Source: Sipunculus nudus
Taxonomy: Eukaryota > Annelida > Sipuncula > Golfingiida > Sipunculidae
NCBI GenBank assembly: GCA_026874595.1
Contig: CM049311.1
Location: 5,557,676 to 5,621,675 of the forward strand
DNA: 64,000 nucleotides
Direction of reading: 5' to 3'
Numbering within the stretch: position 1 is the stretch's first letter; every line of letters starts with the position of its first letter. The notes under the pieces are model-generated. The model made no database searches. It was not told where the DNA came from and saw nothing but the letters and a program-made list of their open reading frames with translations. The translations under genes and the position numbers were made by a program. Shown here one piece after another: positions 1 to 15,100 of this stretch.

Positions 1-176
1 CTGTTTGCTTTGACTTTTGGGCCACGGGTTTGTATGCAATATATGACATCTCAGGGGGACAGCGCTTCCTCTTCTGAATGTTCATCTCACGAGCTACAAC
101 ATCCTGGTCTCTGGACGGGTTCTGCCACTCCGTTAACGCAAACTGACTGGCGTTATAGGTCGGACACATCCTCCTC
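1..176 (-). CDS. FAM228: FAM228 coding exon, cut by window edge
   Basis: The gttttcag acceptor follows the phase 2 donor of the previous exon and restores an arginine codon, giving Arg-Arg-Arg-Met-Cys-Pro-Thr-Tyr. The frame stays open to position 1. The basic run directly after the IES motif is also seen in FAM228B. The stop codon lies outside the window. Confidence 0.75.
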
Positions 177-3100
177 CTGAAAACATATAATATTTGTTAT
201 AGATCATTTTCTTTGTTATACAAAAAAGTTAGACATTTCTAAAGTATGTAGTTTCTAAACATCCCTCAGGTCAATCCTTTAACCAAAATATTATTGTAAT
301 AACTATTTTGCTGAGAGTGCATCCTTTCCCAATGTCAGTTGAATCTTTTTAAGATAAATTTAAATGTTAATATTTTAATAAATGTATTAATTCTGTTGAA
401 ACAGATAAATGTTTGATTAGTGGCAAATATATTAAGCAGATTTGTGCATAAGAATATTTTATATTACTATTCATTTTAGCATAAATATTCTTAGTAATAT
501 ATAACCATCGTTATTATACTCTATGTGTAACAGCCATGAGAAATCTGAGAATAAACATGATAACTGATTTATGGGGCTTGGAGTTATAGATGGCACATAT
601 TGTCAACTTCAAAATTTATAGATTTTACAATACTATGTGAAATTTCTTTGTTACACCTTCAATTTGAATATCTTGCAGTGATGATAAACATATCATAATT
701 GTGTAAAACATACAGACAGTGAAGCAAAGAAATTCAATTCTGTGACAGCCTTTACATATCTGAAGCCCAAGTATAATTCCCTAAGCCATGAGAGGTGGAT
801 ATAACAATATCTCATTTAAAAACATTGTCTTACACTTCTTGAAAGGGAATGTGGTTGTTCTATCCTATTATTTCCATACAATTATTGTTTATATGAAGAT
901 GATATTCATGAAGGAGGACTGGCTATGATAAAACCTATGTAAATGAGAAAATAATTATGAAGGTTTTCATAAGCTTAGTATATGAATACTGTGTTAATGA
1001 TGTGCCCATTGTGACAGCAGATGAGCAGAAAATATAGAGTCCTATTGTGTAACTGTATTCACAAATATGACAGGAAATTCATATAATCCAAAGAGTTGGA
1101 AAAATGATACCACTGTGATCCAAAGGCATTGTAAATAGACTGCTGCAGAAAACTGATGATATTAATAGAATAAAATGTGTTCTGCTGCATTTATGTACTT
1201 GTGAGACTTGAGTGCAAATTCCTGATTTCAAAGAAAGTAATCTAACAAAAGTCAAGTGATTGGTGATCTACAGGTAACTACTCTTAAGAAGTAGACAGCA
1301 TGTGCGATAAAATTCTTGAATATTCATAAGCCCAAGTGGTGTGTCTGGGAAGTGACCCTTTTTAGTTGATTTTCTTTGCTTTGGTCACATGACCTTTTGC
1401 TTATGCATAAAATCATTTGCATGCAAAGTTATGAATGATTATATGTACCTCATCCCAGATGCTGTAATTGTATTTATAAAAGTTAGAAAAGCATGATACA
1501 TATAGTACCATATAATATCATGTAACATGTATACAGTAATAACATACCATTCAGCAAATATAAGCATAAATCTGATTTACTGTTAAAAATAAAGATTAAC
1601 TTGACAATATAAAAAATAATAACTTAAAGTTGAAAATTTGATATAATCTAATTATTTGAAAATATTTAAATTGTGTGACTGTATGTCAAGTCAAAAGCAA
1701 CATTTTTTACTTGATTTTTTTTTTATATTCTTTACAGTATTCCTTTGCTTACAGGCACTTTTTTTTAATGACCACCTATTACACAACATCTATGTATTAC
1801 AGACCACCTGTGTATTATGGAGCACCTATATATGACAGAGTACTGTTGAAGTGTCATGGAAAGTAGATTCTGAGTTCAGTACCTTCTCTAAAACAATGTA
1901 TAGGATACTTCTCTATTACTGGCCATCACAAGGTCTTATTATTGTCCCTAGCTGGGAGGTTCAACTGTATTTCATAAGAATTTCATACAGTTTTATATTG
2001 GTCACCATTTTTTTTTATTTATTCAGTGTTCTTTGGAGATTTAGTGTGTCAGCATGGAGAACCATATACATGTACTTAAGATCAAACAGACTGATTTGTG
2101 CTTGCAATTAGGATTTTCATTAAAAGCTCTTCCAAACACATCATACTGAATTATTAAATTATTATAACCTATAATATATAATAGTATTTTTTTTATATAA
2201 TATTAGTACTAATAAGTAGTTGTAACTATGCTAAATATACCAGTTAATCTGATAAAAATGAATTGTTACTTTAAAAAAAAATTAAAATGAATTGTTCACA
2301 ATAATAGGGAATTGATAATAGGAAAATGAACTGTGAATTTTTGTACCATTAATGTGGCACTTTTTAGGACTTGATGACAGACTTATTATGAATCTTTCTC
2401 ATATTCTTTTCAAGAACAGGCCTGACTGTCAACATTAAAAGTGGTATTCTATTTAACGCAGAAAAAATAAAAACAGTACATTTTCCCATTTTAATAGCTA
2501 TGAAATATCAATTATTACCTGCTTGCAAACCTAACAGGGCTCTCAATATCTCCCATTGGCATCTCCAGCCACGTGCTGCACTCAGTGCCATGGCGACCGA
2601 GAGGAACAAGAGGGAGGGGAGGCAGACGAATCTGCTCGACGTCGCTGTCAGTCAGCTTAGATCCGGTCAGACACCGGAACGCCAAACGGTCCTCTGAGCT
2701 CATCTGGCGACCTTGAGAAAGTAACGGGTCTTGGAGACGCTCAGTCTCTGCCTGTAAAAAGATGTTATTTGTAGAAGAGCTTTTCTATCATTTGATTTTG
2801 GCAGATTTTCCATATTTTATCAATGGAGCAATTCTTCAAACTATCATTTTTGCAGGGCTTTCAGGTATTTCTATATTTAAATATATATATATTTATATAT
2901 ATCGTTCTTATTCAAAGTTAAGTTATAATAATCAGTGAAAATGATTACAATTCATTAAAGCATTGTCCTTTCTTTTGTTGTTAGTAATAGTATATAAATT
3001 ATAACTTATTCTTATAATACCTTAACGGTTATTATTATCATTATCTGTATTTAAAAAATTGTCAGGAAACACCTGACAGGGGTAACAACAAAGACAAAAT

Positions 3101-6100
3101 ATCGTTTAAAAGTGTCATCACATTTATATAACTGACTGTCCAATCTTTTACAAATCTTAGGAATAATATTTGTTATAATCGATGATATTAATAAAATTTA
3201 ATAAAAGCTTATGCAATTTTGTATTCCTTAAAAGTAAAATATCTATCAACCATAATAATGTTAATTAATCTTTCCAGTGATCAATTTCTTTCAAGAAGCT
3301 TCATTATAATAAAAAATTTATCATGATTAAGAAAAAATACATGCCTTGGAAATTACATTCTCTCCATGCAGAGTATGAAATACTTACTTTCAGGAGTGAT
3401 GGGCGCACAGGATGCAGGGAGAGAGGGTAGTATTCTTCTGGGGAAAAGGTGTCAAGGAAAACATGCCCCTACAAAAAAGATGATGGAAAAAGGTGCCACA
3501 AACTACAGCAGTCACTAAAACATGCCATATCTGAGTAAACAGAACATCAACACATGCAATCAGGCACAAATGACAAGGTAAATGTGTATATATAAATACA
3601 ATTAAAATGGCAAGTGGCTAAATGGCCTATGTCAAAATGCTTGCTTCAGGCAGTTGTGTCAAACTTATATAACTGAAGCTCCTGTAAAATTTAGAGAGAG
3701 GTGAATGTAGAAAGTGAGGAGGGGATTAGTTGCTCTAGAGGTATATATCAATTTTTGCTATCTGCAGTGATTTTTTCCTGGCTGACCCCCTATTCATGGA
3801 GTTTTGGAACCTTTTGTAGGGGATTGTTGACTTGGAGTTAATAGTTAACCCCTCCCTTCCAAAAATCCTGGCTTTGCCACTGTACAATTAATTTCTATGT
3901 GAAGATTGTATTTTTTGTGTTTTTTTTTTCTAGTAATAGGTACAGTGAAAAAGGTTACTTTTTAACCATACATCAGTGAACAGAATGAAATCACATTATT
4001 AATTTTATAGTTCAATCAAATGAATAAATTATGGTAAATGTGGGAACATGATATCATACAGACACTATTTCATGCAAATAAATAATTTTATAAAAACAAC
4101 AGTGACACATGCATTAAGATACACATGCATACAAATTTCTAAAGATGTTCATAACAAAGTCAAAAACTATTTTATATTGTTATACATGTTAGAAGATTTT
4201 GGTCAGCTTTACTAATTCCATGAGTAAACTTCATGAGTTTAACGTTTGAACAATTATGAGTTTATCAATTTTATAAGCTTTTGAATTTAGATTTAAACCC
4301 AATTGACCTTTACAGAGTTGACAAGAACTACAAAGTTGACATATTCCTATAGGTAACTACTTCATAATATTCAAGCAAACTTGCTCCTGATTTTTGAACT
4401 GATGTTTCACCTAAATTTCATTAAGTACAAAAATATATATAATTTATGCTTACACCCCCCCTAGCTACTCTACAATGGACTGACTTAGTATAAAGTAAGC
4501 CATGCTCATTCTTCCAAGCAAGGGGTGACAGGTCCTGATACTGACTATATATTAATTACCTTTTTGTTGACATGCTCGAGGTATTCTTTGTACAGCTCCC
4601 GTTTCCTACGGTCAAGCTCTGTGTATTCTTTGCTGTTCCCTGCGTTGACAACTTGTTGTCTGATTGGTTCATAAACTCGGTCATTCCATCTTTTGTGCAG
4701 AATTTCCTTTTTCCTCAGATCCAACATCTCTTTATGTTCTAAAAATGCTTCAATGTCCTAAAAAGTAAAAAGAAAAACTTATCAAATTAATTACTTTTAA
4801 GATCATAAACAAAATTTTATTGTGAAATTTATTGTACTGCAATGCTGAAGTGAGATTTCAATACATGCCAATTACTACTGGTTTAAAATGGACTGAGACT
4901 TATCAGGAAAAGTGATGAATTTTTTTTTTTATTTCTGTGATAATTATATCAAATAGACTGTAATATAACAGCATGAATAGTACAAAATGTTGGCAACTTG
5001 GCATTGTGTAAGAAAACAGATGTACAGATTTTTAAAAAATCAGACCTTTCTTTTCATAGTTTTGAACAGACAGAAAAATTGTAACACTGAAATGTTGCTT
5101 CAACAGAACTCTCTCCCCGCCCCCTTAACTGTCCAAATGGCCTCTCTTCCAATCAGTAATCTGAGCAGATTATAAAAACACTTATTAAAGTCTTTACTTT
5201 CATCAAAATACCTATTGAGCTTAAGAATATACACATGTATTAATATACAGTGAACTCCCACATGATGACCACCCCGTTAACAAGACCACCCTGCTAACAC
5301 AACCACTTTTCTTGGTCCCAGAATTGTATAAAATCAATTATCATGTAAAAAAATTCAGTAACACGACCACCCTTCTATCACGACCAACAACCACCTTTTT
5401 GGTCCCGACAATCAGATGAGCCAAACTAATCAACAGATATTGGACTACATGGTTTGTTACATTGTTTGTTGAGTACGGCTGTTAGATTAGCATTTAACAT
5501 ACTGATCAAAAAGGAGTTTGGCAAACATAACTGAGACCGTAGGCATACATTCAGGTGATTTAAGTAAAACTGTGACAAATCACATTTTGATGATCAAGCA
5601 GGAACCAAATAAATAACACTTAGAATTTGACGTGTTCTGTCTGTTCTAACTATGTGTTTGCCATCAGGCCATCTTTGTGTTAAGACCTATGCTGTCAGAA
5701 TGATTTCAACACCAACTGTTTGTTTCATTTGTGTGTTTTATTTCTATGTGAATAAAACTTTTGAATCATATTCATTTTTGTTATTTATTTTTCTTTATAT
5801 TTCAAATTTTAAATTAAACAGGAACAACAACTTAACATTTACTTGAAATACCCATATTGTCACCTGTGTTATTATTTGCAGACTAATGTACAACCATCCC
5901 GCTAACACAACCATCCTGCCAACACTACCGCTTTGCCTGGTCTAGCAGTTGGTCGCGTTAGTGGGGTTTTACTGTAACTTTAGCCTGAATGATATATACA
6001 TATTAGAAGTTTTTTTTCTGTGGGTCTGAAGATTTACAAATTCAAAGCAAATTTTCATTTCACATAAAATGTGATATACATGTATCTGACATGTGGTAGG

Positions 6101-9100
6101 TATGCAATTAACAATATCATCATCTTAAAATACACACAAATATCTCCTGGCATTTTTGTAATCCCATATAAAAACTTGCAGTATTTATTGTATGCTGTCT
6201 CAGTTAGCTGACAAACTGGTATATTTCTTTATATTGATAACAAATGACAAGTATGGTTTAATTTGGGAAAACTATTTGTTTTGATAAAAACTGCATGTCA
6301 TGATAACTGCATTTCATTATGTACTTTTTATATAGTAAATTAGTAAGTCAATTTTTTATATTTGAAAAAAGAATACTTTTGATATAGTTGACTTTTTTTA
6401 GAATAACTTTTAGGTATAAATCATATTGATGTATATCGTTACCTTGACAAAGGTGTCTTCTGTGTCCAGTACTGACTCGTACATCTTCCTTGTGTTCTTA
6501 GCATCTGTGTCTGCCTTGTCCTGTAATCATAACAAAAATCTTTATTGACAAAATATGTCACTCACAAACTAGAAAACAACAATGCCAAGAATCCTTATGG
6601 CACTTTACCTGGGTTCCCTGACACTGTTTGACTGAAGTTTTAAAATTAGAATATTAAAATACATAATTTTAGAGCAATAATGACCACCATTTACATGAGC
6701 ACAAATTTATCAAGGCCATTGCGATAACACAAGAATCTAGTTATCATGCCTTCCCATGTAAAACAATGTTTATTTATGCTGAATGAGCCAGTTCCTCTGG
6801 CTCATATATATAGATTTATACAGTAAATTGTTTTCCTTCCCATAATATGATAACGTAGAATAACATGAATTACCAGGTATCTATTTTCTTCCTATTGATA
6901 GAATCAAACAAATCTGAACATATTTCCCAGAGGTATAAATCTTTTGGGTTTTTTTTTTGTATTTATAACGACTCTTATTTTAAAGAAAAGTCAGATAGTT
7001 CCTTCCTCAGGTCTTAACTGGTTCACCTCCAATGAACTGGTCTAATATATACTATAAACTCTTTGGGAAAAGAAAACTTTTAAATTTGTCTAAGAGTAAA
7101 AATAAATCTTAATACCACTTGACAATTAAAAATAAAGTCATATTTATTTTAAAAACAAATATAGTGACTTTAACATGCCTCAGGGATATTCTGTACAGGG
7201 CTGTGAGGGGCTATGCCTGATGATTTCTCATTTTTTAATGATTTCAATTATTTTCAGTAACTTATAAAACCACAGCAAACATAGCTTTTCTAAATAAGAA
7301 ACGGGTCACATTCTGCTGTATGTAGCAGTCTGTCTCAGAATAGCACTTGTACCTAATGAATACAACTTGTATGCCAATGAATCTTTTTCTGTATCTGTAT
7401 ATAACAGAACAAGTGTAGTAATCTCTCAGGCACTCTATATTTATATCTGCATATTATCTAGACAATGTTTAGAATAAACGTCACATAAAAGAAAAGAAAC
7501 TCACCAAAAATCCTGCTATATGTTTAAGGTTCTCTGCCACGCTGGGTCTTTTAATTTTACTAATGACTGGACCACCAGATTCACTTGAGGGTGAAAGATC
7601 CTTGAACGACACCCGCCGTCGTGAATTGGCCATATTGAAGTCAAACTATTACCTGGCAGTTTATGCCAGGACCAGTCTTATTACAGTATTCAGCCTGATG
7701 GCCAGGTCTCTTAGAAACCATTATACCTGTACATATACACCGACTCACCAGCCAGCCAGCAGGGGGCACAAGTACCTATCGTGCAGTGTTCCTGAACAAC
7801 GGTCCTGTATTTGGTTTCTTACATGAAGTGGTAGGCCTGGGCATACAAATAGCTACCCGGTATTAAATAAACCATACTGCTACCAAGACATTAATATATT
7901 CATAAAGTACAACACATGTTTGCAACAAGAATCACTGGCCAACAAACACTGCCCAGAACTGCAATAAACAGGGACTGCTCCCACAAAGAGAATGGAGCCT
8001 GAAAAATAGCACCCCCATGGAGTATGATTCAATAACAGTTTGCTCATGAATATTGACAACTGTATCTGCTCTACCAAATTAGAATAACTAATATTATTCC
8101 AATCCTACTCATGCACCTTGTTATGGGAGCACCTGCTGTTGTTGTGAAGTTGATTTACAGGTTAAATTGCTTGACCTGCTGGGTAAATAGTCACTGCTCC
8201 ACCAATGGTTTCTAAACTACTGGTGGTTAACAGAAAACATCCTGGACATGGGCTGTAGACCTTGGTATACAGACATGGGGTAGGGTGGAAACTGCAAGGT
8301 GAGCACTTTATTGTTTCAATCATATTATCAAAAAAATTACATGCACATATTTTTAACACTTGTCTATTTATCACCACTACAGGGAACTAGAAACATATAA
8401 ATATTAATCAGCTCAAGCAAGACTTAACATGCAACTACATGTTAAAGAGCATGAGACAAGATATTTAATCAAGACAGTCTGTGATGGGATATTAAAACCC
8501 TGTTTTACCATCAGACAGAGTGTGCACTTATCCACTAAATCACCCATCTGATCAAAGGATGAAGGTAACAACACATTCAGGATCATATGTTACTACTAAG
8601 CCTTCTGGGTTTCCGGTTTTGTATGCATCATGTTAGGAATAATTGGTAAGTCTTAACCTGTACATAAGAAATTAATATGAATCTCTGAGGGTCTATCAAG
8701 ATTTTGCTGTTCTTTTGGCTGCTGATGCTCCAGTGTGGTACAAACTGAGGACATTCTGGTCCCTGACCAGCAGGTGATGTACCACCCGTTTTCGACTTCT
8801 TGATAGTTGATACTATTACTTCACAAGACAGGACAGATATTGAACAGTAAGAGGGGACGCAAAATGTGACTTAAATTAATACAGCATGTCATTCATAAAA
8901 AAATAAAAGTATGACTGGGTCACCAAGATGTCATCACTCTGCTTTATCATATCTGTAAATTCTGCAGAGTACAGGGTTAGAAATGTTTATTCAGCAGAAA
9001 TAATAAGGCACGATTGTTCATAGGCTGACACTGTGTCCACCACATTCCTGGAGAACTGACTAGTTTAATTTTCTTTCAACTCTGCATGGGATGAGGAATA

Positions 9101-12100
9101 AATGCTATAAAGTCATTTCTATAAACAGTATATGTAGAAATGTGTAAAGACTAAAGTGGAGGAGAAGGATGATGTCATCTCTTGTACATTTTCATAGTTT
9201 CCTGACTCATATAGTCATTCCTCAGATATCTGAATTTTTCAGTTTTTATTCTCCTGATAAGTTAAAACAGAAAAGTAAAACTATCCATTATTTTTTGTTA
9301 TTTATGTGCTGCTCATTAGTGTTTGTGATGTAGTATTTGGTGCTAGTTATCAACAGAGCCTGTATTTTTCTCAGCAGTTCCAGGCCCAGTTTAAAGGTTA
9401 CAGGTCCAATGTATTTCAATTTTTTTAGATAGATACTAAATTTATTATGAACAAGATGTTGTCTGAGACAGGAATTACAAAATGCTGTAATGAGTACACT
9501 GCTGTCATGGTTCAACAATCCTATTCCAGGCCACCTCCAGAATAAAGTGACAAATAATACCTATTAATAACCCTGTCGCAATGAAATAGCTCTTTGTCAC
9601 AATGGAATAGAATCCTTGGAATAATCATTTTTTAATGTTAATCAGATCACCTCAAAAATTAAATTGATTGCTTCTTGGATGTTATCTTAATACTCTAAAA
9701 TATTTCAACAAATTATTCACATAAATCTGTTGATATACAAACCAAGGTTAAAGTATAATACTTCTCTTCACATGACAGAAGACAATTACACGTTTGCCAA
9801 CACCATTATAGCAAGAATAGGGCAGGTGGGCCTGTGTTCCTGGGAAATGCTCTTGCCCACACTATTTTTAAGTTGCAGTAATAGTGAGGTTAATTTCTCA
9901 AACTTAAAAAAAGGGTTGTAAGTGGGACCTCCAGTCTTTGGTCTTGGTACACCATAAAGCTGTTCAAGTAAGGTCTTCTGCAGTTTCAATCAAGGCCCCA
10001 GGCAAACCAAACCAATCAGATAGTATGCTACTTGGCTATGAAGTTTCATTTGCACTGCTGTAAATATTCCTCAGGCATACATGTGACTCAGAATGAAAAT
10101 GAAACCTTGACCTGGCATAATGCATCACAGGAATTCAAATGAATCTGTCAAGTTGTGTTTGCAGAATCTCTGAATGAGTAATCAGTTGTTTTAATTAACA
10201 TACAGTGAAAAAGGTACTGATATAATTTATCACAATAAATCTTACATTCTTTGTTATTCTTTGTGGATCTTTTACTTGAGTTCATTACTGTGGTATTTCT
10301 GATTTTCAGTGTTTTATAAACATCTGACCTATTTACAATCTATTTCCTGCTTATCTTATTTTGATAATGAGGACTTTCATCAACCACTTTTTTTGTAATT
10401 TGGACTTAGTTGTTTTGGTAACCTGGCCTTATACCAGGTTCTGGCCAACCATATGCTTTCAATTTACATTAGAAACATAATTTGGGTTTGGAACAATAAA
10501 AAGCCTAACTGATATTTACACGCAGCTTGCTACTTTTATTTTGTATGAACAGCTTACAAATCAGTGAAAGGTCCTCGCCCTCTCTCCCACCACGGTGTGT
10601 ATAGTTGTAAATATTCCTCAGGATATATGTGACTTAAAGTGCAAATGAAACCTTGACCTGGCATAATGCATTACAGGAATTCAATTGAAAATGTCAATTT
10701 GTGCTTGCAGAATCACTGAATGTGTAATTATTTGTTTTAATTAATATTCAGAGACAAATATACTGATATAATTTATCACAATAATTTAGAATCCTTGTTA
10801 TTCTTTGTGGATCTGTAACTTGAGATCAGCTGGTAGTTTAGGTTGATAAGCATCCATGGGACAGTGGCTAGTTTTAGCAAATTTACTCACCCTGGGACAA
10901 TTTCAAACTGGGTAATTTTTTTCATAAATAATGCAATTATGGACTGTGTCTTGCTCATTATATCCTATACAGATGTTATGTTTCACAATGATTCCTGTTA
11001 GTCAAAATAATGCTTCTGCATACTCATTTACATTCTCAGGGAAAGGAAAGAGCACCATTTTAGTGGCTCTTTCTGGACTATGATGACCTTTAAATGGTGG
11101 TTGAATGATCAACATGCTTATCAAGGAATCAAAGGCAGCTTCAAGAACAAAATGAATTTATGAGATATAGCTATGTTGTGAAAAAACTTTCATGATCACA
11201 AAGATACCTGCCAGACAATTAGTAATTATATTTGCAAATAAATGATATAAAATGGGACTTTATCAAATGTCCATACACATATGACAGGAACTTCTGTTAT
11301 ACTGACATTTACAGCTAGAAGAATGGACAGGGTGAATCCCTGGTATTTGAATTGTACATGCTGTGACATCTGGTGGCAAACTATATCACTAAATTTACTA
11401 GCTTAGAAATGATCATTTAAAGCATGATGACTACACAGCTTCAGTCATATCAACTTTATGATTAAACATTACCAGTACCTGTACAGTCCTTTTTTACAGA
11501 TTTTTTTGGTGAAAGTAACTGCCTCCCATTTTTTAATGCTTGCTCAACTAGATACTATGTACATCTGCAGAATTCCCTTCACGACAGGGGCTTACATGCC
11601 ATAATCTTGGTGTCAACCAGGCTCGGTGTACCACTGTTGTGGTTCCCAAGTGGGTGTCATCCCAATTGCTGGGTCATAACACGAAGGATCACTCTAAAGG
11701 CCCACTCGTTTATGAGTGAAACATGAATGTTGGGCACACAGTCTTCCCATCATCCCCCAGGGCTTTGAGCCCTGTACTCAACCCCTAGACTACAGTAGCT
11801 AGTTAAGAGTCTTACCTGTACAGTCTTGATAGTTTTGTCGCTGAGCCAGCCCTGCAGCCTGGGTGAGCTGCCGGTCAGAGTTTGTTGGTCCATCTTGTTT
11901 AACACACTGGATGTGGTTAATGGTCTCTGCTTCCTCCTGCTACTGATCTCTTCCCGTGGCATGTACTGAAACATGAGAAATAGAAAAAAATTAGGACAAT
12001 AAACCTGACTTACACCACAGCCACATGATCATTTTGGTCTAGGTGCAATATTGGGTAATTATTTGTTAATGAAGGCATAATTATATCAGTATTTTTTCCA

Positions 12101-15100
12101 ATTTGATGTAAGAGTTGGACAAAGATGTCAGAGTGGTTGTGATATCAAATAGTGCACTAAAATCAAGATGCAGGTTACTGGCTGTGTACAGCCCTATTAT
12201 TGCAACAGAATGGATGACCATTGTAGTGCAGTTTTTAGTATAAATGGCATCATAACTTGAAGTAGGTCATATCAGTCAACATAAAAAGCCTACTGTCACA
12301 AGTAATTTATGGTGAACCTCCGCTAGTGGTGGTGACATAACATCACATCACAAGGAATAATGACATCACAGAATATGGGGAATCAGTTTGGACATTGCAA
12401 AATATATACAGTGGTTTATTCATGGCAGACTGCTGATTAATAGTAGTTGAGGCAAGACAGATTTTGTAGCCACCTGTATAAACCATGACACATGCTGAAA
12501 CCTAGCGTAATTATGACTCATAATTTCAGAGATGATGTTATTGAATCACTTGCTCTATGATTGAAAACCATCACACAAATATTATTTTATATATATACAT
12601 AATACCTTTGTGACAATAATTGAGATTAACCCCTACCGCAAAACACTGGCCATGCTCAAGCCACCTGGGGATAAAGGCATGGCACTCTAGGCCTTTTTAG
12701 GGGGCTTTATTTTTATCCCATCCCCCACAAAGATGCTGTGCTTATTTCATGAAATTCATCCTTCATCACCAAAATTCCACCATAATATATTAAACAGTAA
12801 AAAATCCCCCCTTAAGCAAAAGACACCTTATATCTTGAAAGATATAATAATTCCTGGCTACTAATTACTGTATTACTATGTTCAGCACTCAGGAGGCTTC
12901 AGAATTTTTTACAGAGCCCACTGAATTATTATATGACACATTCTAGTGACCTCTGTTACATGATCACATCACAGACTAATCTTTTCTATATCATAAGGAT
13001 ACACAAGTATGACAATGTTTAGCTGCATATCGGACCTCTGAAATTAAGACCAGATTACTGGCTGTCAGAGTGCCTTTACATTGAGGTCTAAGGAATGCAT
13101 TATAAAGCTCCATGAGGATGTAAATATTTTCGTTTTTTATGACAATGCCTCATGGCCTACAGGTACACTGTCAATTGACATAAACCAAACTAATCACTAG
13201 CATTTTAGTGTACTTTCTAACAACACCAAACATGAGTGATACCCTGAATTCCTGCCACATAAAAAGCTTTAAGAAAATTGAGAACAAAAATCATGTATTC
13301 GACAAAAAATTGTATTAAAAAAATATTTTATGTATGATCAAGGTTGGGGCAAGGAACATGCAACTGTACTAAGTCTAGGCACAGGTAGAGGTACAGCATC
13401 TTTGTAGAGTACCTATGCTAGGTACAGGTAATTCAGAATTAGGAAGTTCCTTGCTTTTTTGGGTTTATATTGAGAGTTCAGATATATAATATGTATTTTC
13501 TTCACTTCCTCATTTATACTTCACTGGTGTACTTTGAAAACTAGACAAGTATCTACATGGGTCATGTGAGCATCACTATCCATATCCTTTGCTGGGTATC
13601 CTTTTGATCTGATAATGCCACAATGAAGTTCCTGTGCTGGGGATGGAGGTAAGCCAGCATGCTACTAGCTCTAGCCCACTGCAGAGATGAGAGCTGGTTA
13701 TTGCCCCTATCTGGGATAGGTAACTGCCCTGACAGGGGTGACAGCTCTGTACAGTGACTTGATCCTACTTGATTTCCTTTTCCAGTATTGTACCTGAACC
13801 TGTAGTACCTTATACCAGGTCCAGGTACTTTAGTTCCAGGTACCAGGTACTTCCTATTCATGACAGCCAGGTACAGGTATTTTGAATTGTGTACATTGGT
13901 CCCGGTAAAGGGTCCAAACCCTGTGTATAACAGGGAAACTTATGCATTTTTCCAGGGGGGAAAATGTTGATGTATTTGAATGACCTGGAAATTTTGCTGA
14001 AATTCTTGCTTAAGAGCTAAAAACCTTACCAATGTTAACAGTCTATCTCCCTGGGCCTGACACTTAATTGTTCCTTAAGTCAGGACAACCACCGGATGGT
14101 GCATGATGCATCATTCTCGGTATAGAAGATTTATCAAAGAATGTCAAAAACTCTTAAGGGTTAAAAAACAATAGATCTTGACTATGCATTGGAGGCTGAT
14201 GAAGCATATATGACATTTTATGTGGGTATAAGCCAGGGAAAACCCCACCTGATATGATTGTTTTGCCGCTTCAGATGAAGACCTACCTGAATCAAAAGTT
14301 TAGGGACATAACAATACATGTTTAGGTGGTATGTTATGCTACCATTTGATAGACATCTCTTTGTATTCTTAGATCTGACACTTTTTATTTTTTTTTCTTT
14401 ACACGCGGTGTGTAAGTGACGTCATTGACAAATATACCAAATGTGGGTTCATCATATACATACGTCACAGATGAGCTAGAACATGAAGTGAACCCACAAT
14501 TTCTCACCAAAACTGTGGGTTCAACACTTAACAGGCTTATTTTTTTGGACGTGTTATGTGACATCATTGGCAGAATTACCACAACTGAATTCATTTTTCA
14601 CAAAATTAAAGTGGGTTCACAAGCAGAAATGTGGAAATTCTTAAATATAAAAATGTGGGTTCAATAGTTGAGTGTCTATATTTATCACTGAACCCACATT
14701 TTTCTGCATAAACATGTGGGTTCACTTGTTGTTTAAGCTCCCTGAAGTTCAGCCTCATATAATGCAGTCCATACAGGGATATTATAGTTTTATTGTCCAC
14801 TGGAATGTCCATATTTTTCAAACACCTATTAGTTTTACTATAGTCCATTCCAGCACCCCTATCCATCTGTTTTTTTTATTACTTTTTTGTGAATCAAAGA
14901 ACGCCAAAGTATTTTTACCTTAGGGCAGAAAGAGGAAAATGCGCAATTAACTATTATGGAAATAATAGCCTACCTTTCAGCATTTTCCTGAAAACAATTT
15001 AAAACCGTTTTATGAGTAACTAGTCTATTCTGTGACAACATCTTGCCACTAATCCAGCTGTGAAATGGGCATATCAGGGAATAGTGATGACATCATAATA

